Positions 1-8,605 of a DNA stretch of 41,205 bases are shown in pieces. Position 1 is the first letter of the stretch; each line of letters begins with the position of its first letter. The stretch spans positions 1 to 41,205 of the forward strand of contig CAWAOX010000008.1 of the NCBI GenBank assembly GCA_963783835.1, given 5' to 3'. A program made the position numbers and the translations under genes. This stretch comes from CAIQPS01 sp963783835 (GTDB lineage: Bacteria > Actinomycetota > Thermoleophilia > RBG-16-64-13). A model generated the notes under the pieces. That model was not told the DNA's origin. It saw nothing but the letters and a program-made list of their open reading frames with translations, and searched no databases.

Positions 1-799
1 CCAACCGGCCGTCACCCCACCGATGTACCCCGGCGAGATACCCTCCCTCTTTGTTGACGACCGGCTTCAGGCCGGAAGGCCCCGGCAGCCGCAGTTGGCC
101 GCCGTGGGTATGACCGGCGAAGGCCAGCGGGAACAGAGCCGCGAGGGGAGAGTCGGGCGGCGGCGGCTGGTGGACAAGGAGAATCGGGAAGGTGTCGCCA
201 TCTCCCTGGAGGGTCTGCCCGACGGCTGCGCCGCCGCCGGGCGCCGCACTCCAGGGTTCCAGAAGGCCGAAGCCAGCAGTCAGGTAGTCGGCGCCGCAAA
301 GGACCAACCGGGCGCCGCCCCGGGGTGGAAGGGCTACACAGTGGTCGGAAAGCAACACGGCCCCCGCCTTGTTCCAGAGATCCCGAACGTCGCGAGCCCT
401 GGCCAGCGGCCCCTTGCCCAGTCCGTACTCGTGGTTCCCGGTGACCGCGAACATCCCTAGGGGGGGACGAAGCCGGGCGAGGAGCTCCAGGCAGCGGTCG
501 CTGCGCCGGCGGTCGCCCAGCATGTCTCCTGTGAGGAACACAAGGTCGGGATTGAGAGGTTCGGCCCAGTCGACGACCTTCTGGAAGCTCAGCTCGTTGG
601 TGGCGAAGAGCCCGGCGTGCACGTCCGAGAGATGGAGGATCGTGAGTCCCGACCACGGGGACGGGAGTCCGGGAACCGTCAGTCCGGCCTGCCGGCAGCG
701 GGGCCACTGGGCCTCGAACGCCATGTACGAGGCGGCGGCGGCGCCGACCGCCGCCACCGCCGCCCCTGTTCGCAGTGCCTTGTTTCGAAAGCGTCCCAT
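1..799 (-). CDS. Metallophosphoesterase (calcineurin-like, YkuE type), partial
   Basis: A minus-strand reading frame is open from an ATG at 797-799 to the left edge, about 266 codons, so the C-terminus lies outside the window. After a short basic N-terminus and an Ala-rich hydrophobic stretch (signal anchor) come the metallophosphoesterase blocks in order: HLSDVHAG (D-x-H), FLTGDMLGDRR (GD), AVTGNHEYG (GNHE) and FAGHTHGGQLRLP (GHTH). These residues bind the two metals of the calcineurin-like family. The N-terminal anchor and the GHTHGGQ ending resemble YkuE-type enzymes, which act outside the membrane on phosphodiester or lipid substrates; the substrate here is unknown. It is divergent from the neighbouring inositol-phosphatase-like gene, 49 bases apart. 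Family assignment is secure, precise function is not. Confidence 0.88.
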   Translation of the reverse strand, partial: MGRFRNKALRTGAAVAAVGAAAASYMAFEAQWPRCRQAGLTVPGLPSPWSGLTILHLSDVHAGLFATNELSFQKVVDWAEPLNPDLVFLTGDMLGDRRRSDRCLELLARLRPPLGMFAVTGNHEYGLGKGPLARARDVRDLWNKAGAVLLSDHCVALPPRGGARLVLCGADYLTAGFGLLEPWSAAPGGGAAVGQTLQGDGDTFPILLVHQPPPPDSPLAALFPLAFAGHTHGGQLRLPGPSGLKPVVNKEGGYLAGVHRWGDGRL

Positions 800-848
800 A
801 AGATCATGGTAGCGCGGTCCCCGAGGGGGGGTGGTATCGTGTGCCGAC

Positions 849-1778
849 ATGACGGGCGAAGAACGGATATGGCTCGAGTGCGTGGCGAGTATGGCCGCGG
901 CCGGCAAGAAAGCGGCTCAGGGGCTGTTCGGCATGGCATCGGGCAGAGTGGCGCTGGGCCGGGGCGCGGGCGGCGACCGCACGCTGGAGTTGGACCGTGC
1001 CTGCGAGGCCGCGATCCTGCAGGTGCTCCACGAAGAAGCGCCTTTCGCCTACTCGCTCGTCTCGGAAGAAGTGGGGGTGAGCGGCCCCGCCGATGCTCCC
1101 TGGCGCGTGGTGGTCGATCCCCTCGACGGGAGTCTCAACGCCAAGCGGGGCCTGGAGCCGTTTGCTGCGTCGATCGCGGTCGCCGACGGCGGCACTCTTG
1201 GAGACGTGCGGGTCGCGTACGTTGAGGATTACACGAGGCCCCGGGCGTTCAGCGCGGTGCGCGAGGCGGGTCTGCTGCCCTTGGGCGCCGGCATGGGTTC
1301 AGCCGGGGTCGAGGCCAGTGCGGGGGGTGAGGCGGTCGAGGCCGGCGGCAGTTCCTTCGGCGGCTGCCGGGCCGAGACCGATCTCGTGGAGATTGTCCTC
1401 TTCGAGGCAGGGCGGCCCGACCGGCATCATTTCCGTTACCACGACCTCAGCGCCATGGGCGCCGTGGGCTGCACCAGGGACATGCGCATCCGCCAGATAG
1501 GCTCGCTTGCGCTATCGCTCTGCTACGTGGCGACTGGGGTCGCCGACATGCTTGTCGCCGCGGTGCCATCTCGCTCAGTTGATGTCGCGGCGGGGCTCCT
1601 GATCCTCAGAGAAGCAGGCGGCGGGGCAGTGACCCCGACCGGTGACGACATCCTGCAGCAGCCCCTCGACCTCGAGAAGCGGTCTCCCTTTGTAGCCTGG
1701 CGGGCAGGGCTGGACGAGGAGGAGATCCTGTACCGGTCCCGCCAGCTGAGGCGCGGGCTCCTAGGCCACGCCGAGTAG
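849..1778 (+). CDS. Inositol monophosphatase / fructose-bisphosphatase family protein
   Basis: A protein of about 309 aa with the marks of the Mg-dependent, Li-sensitive phosphatase superfamily: a SEE pair near residue 74 (metal ligand), the metal-binding DPLDGSLNAKRG block near residue 92, and a late SVDVAAGLLILREAGG block that replaces the usual WDxAAG motif. The SVDVAAG variant and the DPLDGS start resemble archaeal-type bifunctional IMPase/FBPase enzymes, so the substrate may be inositol phosphate, fructose-1,6-bisphosphate or another sugar phosphate. A Gly/Ala-rich insert sits around residues 155-175. I chose the ATG at 849; a GTG at 831 in the same frame is possible, and neither has an ideal ribosome site. 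Its 3' end overlaps the convergent HEAT-like gene by 18 bases. Confidence 0.85.
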   Translation: MTGEERIWLECVASMAAAGKKAAQGLFGMASGRVALGRGAGGDRTLELDRACEAAILQVLHEEAPFAYSLVSEEVGVSGPADAPWRVVVDPLDGSLNAKRGLEPFAASIAVADGGTLGDVRVAYVEDYTRPRAFSAVREAGLLPLGAGMGSAGVEASAGGEAVEAGGSSFGGCRAETDLVEIVLFEAGRPDRHHFRYHDLSAMGAVGCTRDMRIRQIGSLALSLCYVATGVADMLVAAVPSRSVDVAAGLLILREAGGGAVTPTGDDILQQPLDLEKRSPFVAWRAGLDEEEILYRSRQLRRGLLGHAE

Positions 1779-3278
1779 CCGGTCCGCCGCCTGCAATGCG
1801 TAGACCTGGATGTCGCTGTCGTTGTCCTCAAAGCAGTTGCCGAGCGCGTTGAGCGAGGCCGGGCTGCCGATGTGCTCCAGGGTATCGATGACCGCCTTCT
1901 TGAGATCGGGGTCCTTGGTCGCCCGGAACGTGGCCGTCAGCTCGGCGGGCTCGAGGAACGCCGTCATGTCGATCCGCTCCTGCGGCGGTAGAGCAAGCAG
2001 TTGCTCGGCGGTCTCGACTCTGACCGGCAGGCGGGACAGAGCATCGGTGGGCATATTATCGTCCCAGAAGAAGGTGTCGACGCTGGTCAGGGGCGCAGTG
2101 GCGCCCGGCGTATCGCTCTGCGCCACGTTCGTCAGCGGGACGGCCGCCAGAGGCGGGTACACGGTTGTCTCTTCCGCCGCACCTCCGTTGCCCTCGGGTC
2201 TGACCTCGACCTCCCGGTAGGTGGGTGCCGGTAGCTCTTGGAACGATGCTTCGGCGTCCATCTCCCACAAGGGACGCGGTTCCGCCCAGAAGGAAGCGAG
2301 ATCGTCGAAACCCGACCGGTAGGACGTCGCCGCGGCTACGCCGGCGGCCCCCGTAACGGTCTCGGCCTCGGTCTCGGCCTCGGCCGAGAACTCCCCGAAG
2401 GATTCCGGGGCAGGCTGCCGTGCAGTGCCGAGTGTCACCAGCGCGGCCAAGCCTGCGGCGGCGCCCCCAGAGGGGACAGCAGCGAGCTCCGCCCCGTCGG
2501 CGGCAGGGCCCTCAGTGACCGTGGTCGCGGCGCCAGGGACTGAGGCATCGGCGAGAGCCGGGGTCGTTGCCGCTTCAGGCTCGGCGACTGTCTGCGCCGC
2601 CGCTGCCGCTACGGTCTGGGCCGCAGAGGAACTGCGCTCCAAATCGGCCGAGTACCGGCGCAACTGGCTCAGCCTTGCCTTGGCCTCGCCGGACTTCGAG
2701 TTGGGTAACTGGACGGCCGCGATCGCGGCAACCAGCCTCTCAGGCCGGAACAGTTCCAGACGCTTCATGTCTTCGGGCGAGAGGTCACCCCAGCCGCCCA
2801 GAATATCGAGCAGCGCAGCGTTCAGAGGATCGCTACGAACGACGCCGGAAACCGGGCCCTGCGTCCGCACCGTCACCCGCGCGTTCCGGCCCGACGCCAC
2901 TAGCCGGAGGTCGGGGGTCGGGGCCGGTTCTTCCGCCGGCATGACGACTGCCATGACGGGTAGAACTGCCGGCGCGGTCGCAACAGGCAACGCCGCTGCC
3001 ACGGGCAAAGGTGCCGCGACTGCTGGTACGGCCAGCGGTTGCGCCGGTGCGTCCGCAGGCGTGGCGGCCGCTTCGGCCGGCTCGCCTTCCTCGGCCGCTG
3101 CGGGATCCGGGGCCTCCGCCTCGTCGAACGGCTCCGCCACATTGCGGGCTGCCTCGGCGGCGGCCCGTCTGCGTGACGACATCAGCAACAACAGGGCCAG
3201 CAGAAGGACGACCACGATGATGGCCGGGATGAAGTAGCTAGATCCGTATATTGATGGCCACTCTATGAGCGACGACAT
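1761..3278 (-). CDS. Membrane-anchored Ala/Pro-rich protein with C-terminal HEAT-like repeat domain
   Basis: A 505-aa protein starting at ATG 3278 behind a clear ribosome site (AGGAAGG, 9 bases upstream). Residues 15-35 form one strongly hydrophobic helix followed by SSRRR, giving an N-terminal anchor with the rest probably cytoplasmic. Residues 40-130 and 210-300 are low-complexity Ala/Pro/Glu-rich linkers. The last 90 residues look like HEAT/PBS-lyase repeats: alpha-helical units such as DPDLKKAVIDTLEHIGS followed by ALGNCFEDNDSDIQVYALQA. HEAT repeats usually mediate protein-protein contacts. No catalytic motif is visible and I know no named family for the full length. It is convergent with the phosphatase gene (18-base overlap) and divergent from the PHP phosphatase. 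Confidence 0.75.
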   Translation of the reverse strand: MSSLIEWPSIYGSSYFIPAIIVVVLLLALLLLMSSRRRAAAEAARNVAEPFDEAEAPDPAAAEEGEPAEAAATPADAPAQPLAVPAVAAPLPVAAALPVATAPAVLPVMAVVMPAEEPAPTPDLRLVASGRNARVTVRTQGPVSGVVRSDPLNAALLDILGGWGDLSPEDMKRLELFRPERLVAAIAAVQLPNSKSGEAKARLSQLRRYSADLERSSSAAQTVAAAAAQTVAEPEAATTPALADASVPGAATTVTEGPAADGAELAAVPSGGAAAGLAALVTLGTARQPAPESFGEFSAEAETEAETVTGAAGVAAATSYRSGFDDLASFWAEPRPLWEMDAEASFQELPAPTYREVEVRPEGNGGAAEETTVYPPLAAVPLTNVAQSDTPGATAPLTSVDTFFWDDNMPTDALSRLPVRVETAEQLLALPPQERIDMTAFLEPAELTATFRATKDPDLKKAVIDTLEHIGSPASLNALGNCFEDNDSDIQVYALQAADRLLGVA

Positions 3279-3406
3279 CTCTGTTCACCTTCCTGTCGCT
3301 TCATTCAGCCTATTTACACATGCTATCCGCCGGAAAGTCCGAGGTATATTGTCATTGTCGGCTCCGATGCCCGAGTAGTTAAGACCTATTTGAAGGAGGC
3401 TCAGCC

Positions 3407-4222
3407 GCGAGTATCATCGATACCCACTCCCACGTGCTCCCCTGGGTGGACCACGGCTCCCCGGACCTCGAGACGACGCTTCGCATGATCCGGGAAGCCG
3501 CGGAGCGCGGAACACGCACCATCGTCTGCACTCCCCACCTGTACGAGCCGGACGAGCTCCTCGTAGAGCGCGCGCGCGACGTGCATCGTGAGGTCGCCGC
3601 GGCAGCGGAGGAAGAGGCCATTCCCGTCCGCCTGCTTCTGGGCTTCGAGGTGGATCTCACGGTCGCCGCGACGTGCGACCTGGAGACTCTCCGCACGTTC
3701 TGCATCGGCGGGTCGGACGGCGGGCAGGGCCCGGACGTCGGCCAAAACCCGGGTCGCGCGGTGCTCATCGAGATGCCGTACTCGGGGTGGCCGCCCTTCC
3801 TCGAGCAGACCCTATTCCGTCTGACTGCGGGAGGTCTCCTGCCCATCCTCGCCCATCCGGAGCGCAACGATCGGGTGCAGCGCTCCCCCGACGTCCTTGC
3901 AGCCTGTCTGAACGCGGGGGCCGTGGCGCAGGGAACGGCCGGGAGCTTGAGCAGGATGTTCCGCAAGCAGAGCGCGAAGGCCTTTTACGAACTGCTTGCC
4001 AGAGGCTGGCTCAGCCTGCTTGCCTCGGATGCTCACTCTGAGCCGGAGTACACCTGGAGTCTGGAGCCGCTGCTGGCCGATCTTGGGAAGCGCCTCTCCT
4101 CAGGGGACCGGGAACTCTTGACCGAAGTAAACCCCGCTCGAGTGCTGGAGGGAAAGAGCCCCATTCTCCTCATGCCCAAACGGCCCGCCGGCGACGGCCG
4201 GCGCAGGTTCAGATGGTCTTAG
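3407..4222 (+). CDS. PHP-domain protein-tyrosine phosphatase (CpsB/YwqE type) with apparent lost start codon
   Basis: The product matches the CpsB/CapC/YwqE family of manganese-dependent tyrosine phosphatases, which dephosphorylate BY-kinases and regulate exopolysaccharide synthesis. Visible blocks are DTHSHVLPWVDHG (metal ligands), TIVCTPHLYEP, LPILAHPERN and LASDAHS. The metal motif is encoded at 3419-3457, upstream of the first conventional in-frame start (GTG 3434), which would cut off DTHSH. The frame is open back to a TAA at 3380-3382 and has no ATG, GTG or TTG before 3434. A strong GGAGG at 3395-3399 stands 7 bases before a GCG codon at 3407, exactly where a GTG would be expected. I therefore place the natural start at 3407 and suspect GTG-to-GCG mutation or a base error. 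The nearby mannose-nucleotide gene fits a polysaccharide role. Confidence 0.8.
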   Translation, partial: ASIIDTHSHVLPWVDHGSPDLETTLRMIREAAERGTRTIVCTPHLYEPDELLVERARDVHREVAAAAEEEAIPVRLLLGFEVDLTVAATCDLETLRTFCIGGSDGGQGPDVGQNPGRAVLIEMPYSGWPPFLEQTLFRLTAGGLLPILAHPERNDRVQRSPDVLAACLNAGAVAQGTAGSLSRMFRKQSAKAFYELLARGWLSLLASDAHSEPEYTWSLEPLLADLGKRLSSGDRELLTEVNPARVLEGKSPILLMPKRPAGDGRRRFRWS

Positions 4223-4295
4223 CCGTCTCGATGCACCGCTCGCAGGCCCGCGACGCCGCGTATCAACGCCGCTTGTGCCGCGGTGCTCGGAACTA

Positions 4296-5774
4296 CTACT
4301 CCTCCACCCGCCCGTAGCTATCCTCGAGGCGGACGATGTCGTCTTCGCCGAGGTAGTCGCCCGACTGCACCTCGACAATCTCGAGCGGCTCCGGCCCGGG
4401 GTTCGCGAGTCGGTGCTGAGCGCCCCGGGGGACGTAGGTGGAGGCGTTCTCTTCCAGCCGGAAGACCCGGCCGTCGCAGTTCACCTCGGCCACTCCCCGT
4501 ACCACGACCCAGTGCTCGGCCCGGTGGCGGTGGTACTGCAGGCTCATGCTGGCTCCTGGCGCCACCATCAGGCGCTTGACCTGAAAGCGCGGCCCCTGGT
4601 CGATAGATTCGTACCACCCCCACGGGCGGTAAACGCGGCGATGGATGAGGGTGACGCTCTCGTCGTGGGCGTGGAGCCTATCGACCAACCTCTTGAGGTC
4701 TGCGGTCCTGTCCCTCTTTGCGACGAGCACGGCGTCGGCTGTTTCGATGATGGCCAGATCGTCCACCCCCAGGGCGGCGACCAGGCGGGACTCGGCGTAC
4801 ACCAGGGTGTCCCGCACCTCTTCTAGCACGGCGTCGCCGCGGATCACATTCCCGGCTTCGTCTTTCGCCGACGCGGCCCACACCGCGTCCCACGCTCCCA
4901 GGTCCGACCAGCCGGCTTCGAGCGGCACCACGACTCCGCTCAACGAGCGCCGCCCCGCCCCCGCCTTATCGCGCCCCAGTTCCTCCATGACCGCGTAGTC
5001 GATGGACTCCGAGGTGCAGGCCGAGAACGCCGTTCTATCCAGTTGGATGAAGACTCCGTCGGTCCGCGCTCCCGCGACTGCCGCCCGGCACGCGGCGGCG
5101 ATGTCCGGCCGGCACTGCTCGATGGCCGCGAGCCAGACGGAGCACTTGATCATGAACATCCCGCTGTTCCACACATAGGCGCCCTCAGCCAGATACTGCC
5201 GCGCCGTCTCCACGTCCGGTTTCTCGGTGAACGCCGCCAGTGCTCGCGCGCTCCTGGCCCCTGGGACGGAGTCTCCGGTCCGGATGTACCCGTAACCGGT
5301 CTCGGGAGTGAGCGGGGTGACGCCGAACGCGACGATAGCCCCGGCGGCGGCCTGCTCGGCCCCCTCAGCAAGCGCCTGGTGGAAAAGAGCCAGATCGGCG
5401 ATCAGATGGTCCGAGGGCATCACGAGCAATATCGGGTCCGAGTCGTCCGCGCTGAGAAGGGCGGCGACCGTCAGCGCGGGCGCCGTGTTCCTGCCCACAG
5501 GCTCCAACACGATGCGGGGTTCGGACACGTCCACCTGGGCCAACTGATCGGCGACAATGAAGCGGTAGTCCTTGTTGGTGACCAGGAGAGGCTGGGCGGC
5601 CAGGCGTACCTGAGCGAATCCTTGCAGCCGAAGCGCGGTCTGCTGCAGCATCGTCTGGGAGCCGGTGAGCACGAGCAGTTGCTTCGGATAGCTCTGCCGC
5701 GAAGCCGGCCACAACCTGGTGCCGGACCCTCCGGCGAGAATGACAGGCTGGATGATGGGATCGTCTCTTTCCAC
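4296..5774 (-). CDS. manC: Mannose-1-phosphate guanylyltransferase / mannose-6-phosphate isomerase (type II)
   Basis: A 492-aa bifunctional enzyme making GDP-mannose precursors. The N-terminal nucleotidyltransferase domain shows VILAGGSGTRLWPASRQSYP and PKQLL (GTP and sugar-phosphate binding, residues 11-34), LVMPSDHLI and FTEKPD; the middle has WNSGMFM and the SDLGAWDAVW block. The C-terminal cupin (about residues 385-485) starts RPWGWYESID and carries the metal-binding YHRHRAEHW and VPRGAQHRLAN of the type II isomerase. Length is normal for the family (about 470-490). The start is GTG 5774, eight bases after AGGAG. It converges on the PHP phosphatase, leaving 73 bases between stops, and both fit capsule or exopolysaccharide production. 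Reaction assignment is firm; the final polymer is unknown. Confidence 0.93.
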   Translation of the reverse strand: MERDDPIIQPVILAGGSGTRLWPASRQSYPKQLLVLTGSQTMLQQTALRLQGFAQVRLAAQPLLVTNKDYRFIVADQLAQVDVSEPRIVLEPVGRNTAPALTVAALLSADDSDPILLVMPSDHLIADLALFHQALAEGAEQAAAGAIVAFGVTPLTPETGYGYIRTGDSVPGARSARALAAFTEKPDVETARQYLAEGAYVWNSGMFMIKCSVWLAAIEQCRPDIAAACRAAVAGARTDGVFIQLDRTAFSACTSESIDYAVMEELGRDKAGAGRRSLSGVVVPLEAGWSDLGAWDAVWAASAKDEAGNVIRGDAVLEEVRDTLVYAESRLVAALGVDDLAIIETADAVLVAKRDRTADLKRLVDRLHAHDESVTLIHRRVYRPWGWYESIDQGPRFQVKRLMVAPGASMSLQYHRHRAEHWVVVRGVAEVNCDGRVFRLEENASTYVPRGAQHRLANPGPEPLEIVEVQSGDYLGEDDIVRLEDSYGRVEE

Positions 5775-5974
5775 GGTCCGGCTCCTTGTATCTGTTGCGG
5801 CAGCCAGCAGGAGGCAGCCACCATACGGCAGCCCTTACTATATCGACAATCGAGGGGGTAGGGACCAAGGAAAGAGCGGGGCCAGGAGGCCGCCAAGGGC
5901 AGCCGCGCGCTGACATCCCCGGCCGGGTGCCGCAGCCTGCGCCAAGGCCGCGTCCGGCGTGCTATCGTCGTTCC

Positions 5975-6997
5975 ATGGGCGGCGAACTCTTTCTGGACTA
6001 CCTGCTTCGGGCGACCCCGGATATCGACCGGCGGCTCCACCAGTATCTTGACGTGGTGTCGCGGGACAGCCCGCTTCGCCGCTATCTTTACGACATCCTT
6101 GATGAGTTCATAGCCCGGGGAGGAAAGCGGGCCCGCCCTGCCATGGCCATGCTGGCGTGCGAGGCGGTGGGCGGCGAACCACGGAAGGCACTCTCTGCCG
6201 GCTGCGCCATCGAGTTCTTCCACGCGGCGGCCCTCATCCACGACGACATCATGGACACGAGCATGCTGCGCCGCGGCCAGAAGTGCGCGCACATCGTCTA
6301 TGGCGAACCTCTCGCCATCAACGCCGGGGACTACGCGCTGGGGCTGGTCTGCACCATCGTGGTACGTGACCCCCTGTTGGACGACGCCACGAAGCTCGCG
6401 GTGCTCGACGTCATCGGGGAGATGAGCGCTCGCACGGTCGAAGGACAGGCGCTGGACGTCGGCTGGGTGCGCGACCACGTCTACGACCTCACACCCGCCG
6501 ACTACCTCGACATGGCCCTGGGCAAGACCGGCTACTACAGCGGGATCGCTCCCCTCAAGGTGGGAGCACTCATCGGCGGCGGCACCGCCGAGGAGGTAGA
6601 GACGCTGCAAGAATTCGGAAAGGATTCCTCGATCGCGTTCCAGATCCAGGACGATCTTCTGAACATCCTGGGCGACGTCGACACCATGGGCAAGGACTAT
6701 CTCACCGACGTCCTCGAGAGCAAGCGGACCCTCATGGTGATCCATTGCCTGTCGGTGGCCGAGCCGGCCGATCGTGAGCGACTTGTGGAGTTGCTGCGGG
6801 CGGGGCACGACAAGAGCCTGGAGCAGGCGGCCGAAGTCGTGGATCTGATGAACACGTACGACTCGTTGGGATACGCTCGGAAAACGGCGCACCAGTTGAT
6901 TATCAGAGCGCGGCTGTCCCTGGATAGGATCTCGGACACCCCTGCCCGCGAGATCCTCGCTTCCATGGCGGACTTCTTTCTGGAAAGGGAGAAGTAG
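5975..6997 (+). CDS. Polyprenyl diphosphate synthase (trans-isoprenyl)
   Basis: A 340-aa all-helical prenyltransferase that extends allylic diphosphates with isopentenyl diphosphate, supplying quinone side chains or carrier lipids. It shows the family basic motif GGKRARP, the first Asp-rich motif LIHDDIMDTSMLRRG (DDxxD), the KTG motif and the second Asp-rich region FQIQDDLLNILGD followed by GKDYLTDVLESK. In the second motif the usual DDxxD reads DDLLN, with Asn at the last position, a mild departure. The ATG at 5975 is chosen because the sequence upstream reads as unrelated low-complexity residues. Product chain length cannot be told from the sequence. Its stop overlaps the selA start by one base, so the two are probably co-transcribed, though no functional link is known. 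Confidence 0.88.
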   Translation: MGGELFLDYLLRATPDIDRRLHQYLDVVSRDSPLRRYLYDILDEFIARGGKRARPAMAMLACEAVGGEPRKALSAGCAIEFFHAAALIHDDIMDTSMLRRGQKCAHIVYGEPLAINAGDYALGLVCTIVVRDPLLDDATKLAVLDVIGEMSARTVEGQALDVGWVRDHVYDLTPADYLDMALGKTGYYSGIAPLKVGALIGGGTAEEVETLQEFGKDSSIAFQIQDDLLNILGDVDTMGKDYLTDVLESKRTLMVIHCLSVAEPADRERLVELLRAGHDKSLEQAAEVVDLMNTYDSLGYARKTAHQLIIRARLSLDRISDTPAREILASMADFFLEREK

Positions 6998-8601
6998 TGG
7001 AGGACGCCACTCGGCAGGCCCTCCGTGCCCTGCCCGCGGTGGAGGAGTTGTTGAACCACCCGGCAGCGGCTCCCCTGCTGGAGAAGTACCCGCGAACGCA
7101 GGTGGTCGAGGCCGTGCGGGCGGCGCTCGAGACGGCCAGGCGGCGAATATTGGCGGCGGCAGGCGGCGACGACGCCGGGACGGCCGGGCCAGGCGCCCGC
7201 GCGACGCCGGGCGGCCTCGCGCTCACCCCCGAGGACCTTCTCGCGGGCGCGGCTGCGGTGCTGGAGGACTGGGCGCTTCCCGGGCTCCGCCCGGTCTTCA
7301 ATCTGACGGGAGTCGTCATACACACCAATCTCGGCCGGGCGCCTCTGTCCGACGCCGCCGTCGAGCAGGTGGTGCAGGTCGCCCGCTCCTACAGCAACCT
7401 GGAATACGACCTGGGGGCCGGGGCGCGGGGCTCTCGCGAGAGTCATGTGGAGGACCTCCTGACCCGGCTCACCGGAGCCGAGGCCGGGTTCGCGGTCAAT
7501 AACAACGCCGGGGCGGTGCTTCTTCTCTTGATGGCGCTTGCTTCGGGGCGCGAGGTACTCGTGTCCCGCGGGCAACTGGTCGAGATCGGCGGATCGTTCC
7601 GTCTGCCCGACATCATGCGCGCCGGCGGCGTGCGCCTCGTCGAAGTGGGAACCACCAACCGCACGCGCGTCGAGGACTACGAAGCGGCCATCACTGCCGA
7701 GACCGCCCTGCTCCTGCGCGTACACACCTCGAACTACCGGATCATGGGCTTCACCGAGGAGGCCGACCTGAGCGACCTGGTGGGATTGGGGCGGAGCCGG
7801 GGTGTGATCGTCGCGGACGACCTGGGCAGCGGGGCCCTGCACGACCTGGACGCGTTCCGGGGCGAGCCCACCGTCGCCGCTTCGTTGCGGGCCGGGGTAG
7901 ACGTCGTCTGCTTCAGCGGGGACAAGCTGCTCGGCGGTCCGCAGGCCGGCATTCTTATCGGCAGGCAGGAGATCATCGAGCGTCTGCGCAAGCATCCGGT
8001 CGCCCGTGCGCTGCGCCTCGACAAGATGACACTGGTGGCTCTCGAGGCAACGTTACGCGCGTACCAGGATCCCGAGGGGGCCCGCCGGGACATCCCGGTC
8101 CTCCGGTCGCTCACCCGGACGTCCGCCGAGACCGCCGCTCTGGCCGGCCGGCTCTTGGCGGCGATAGACCGCCGTTCCGCCGGAGGCTTCATCCTCGAGG
8201 TGGAGGAGTCGAGCGCGCGGGCGGGAGGCGGCTCGATGCCGCTGGCCGAAGTGCCGTCGCACGCCGTCCGCATCCGCTTTCCGGAGCTGCCTATCGACGG
8301 CGGAGCCCCGGGAGGCACCGCGCGGCCCGTGGGCGCCGCCGGCGGCCCCGGCGGGTCGGCAGGGGAAGCAGCGGCTTCGATAGGAGCGACGCCGACAGTC
8401 GTGGCGCTCGAGAACGCGCTCCGCCGGGCGGGTGTACCCGTCATCGCGAGGGTCTCGCAGGACAGCCTCCATCTGGACGTGCTGGCTCTGGACGAACGCG
8501 ACCTGGAAGCGGTTGCTGACAGCGTTGCCTGGGCTATGGACCAGGTCGCGTGGCCCAGCGACGAGGCGGCGCCGCCCCCCGAAAACGCGCGTCCCACGTA
8601 G
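6997..8601 (+). CDS. selA: L-seryl-tRNA(Sec) selenium transferase
   Basis: SelA is a PLP enzyme that converts Ser-tRNA(Sec) to Sec-tRNA(Sec) with selenophosphate. The 534-aa product shows family blocks: LPAVEELLNHP near the N-terminus, NLTGVVIHTNLGRAPL, YSNLEYDLGAGARGSRESH, AVNNNAGAVLLLL, VSRGQLVEIGGSFRLPDIM, VEVGTTNRT, and the PLP lysine in SGDKLLGGPQAGILIG. It is about 70 residues longer than usual; a Gly/Ala/Pro-rich insert (roughly residues 430-465) interrupts the small C-terminal domain and is flanked by recognisable sequence. The start is GTG 6997, overlapping the previous stop. selB follows after 4 bases, giving the classical selAB pair, and tRNA-Sec lies downstream at 18837. Confidence 0.96.
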   Translation: MEDATRQALRALPAVEELLNHPAAAPLLEKYPRTQVVEAVRAALETARRRILAAAGGDDAGTAGPGARATPGGLALTPEDLLAGAAAVLEDWALPGLRPVFNLTGVVIHTNLGRAPLSDAAVEQVVQVARSYSNLEYDLGAGARGSRESHVEDLLTRLTGAEAGFAVNNNAGAVLLLLMALASGREVLVSRGQLVEIGGSFRLPDIMRAGGVRLVEVGTTNRTRVEDYEAAITAETALLLRVHTSNYRIMGFTEEADLSDLVGLGRSRGVIVADDLGSGALHDLDAFRGEPTVAASLRAGVDVVCFSGDKLLGGPQAGILIGRQEIIERLRKHPVARALRLDKMTLVALEATLRAYQDPEGARRDIPVLRSLTRTSAETAALAGRLLAAIDRRSAGGFILEVEESSARAGGGSMPLAEVPSHAVRIRFPELPIDGGAPGGTARPVGAAGGPGGSAGEAAASIGATPTVVALENALRRAGVPVIARVSQDSLHLDVLALDERDLEAVADSVAWAMDQVAWPSDEAAPPPENARPT

Positions 8602-8605
8602 GATC

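Noticed and set aside
12..707. Long minus-strand frame of Arg/Pro-rich sequence
   Set aside because: It is an out-of-frame shadow of the metallophosphoesterase, whose own frame has all family motifs and runs off the edge.
2425..3237. 270-codon plus-strand frame rich in Ala and Ser
   Set aside because: It is antisense to the HEAT-like gene and its composition mirrors the Ala-rich linker; it has no ribosome site or motif.
5471..6892. 473-codon minus-strand frame
   Set aside because: Antisense to the polyprenyl synthase, then an out-of-frame reading of the guanylyltransferase start.
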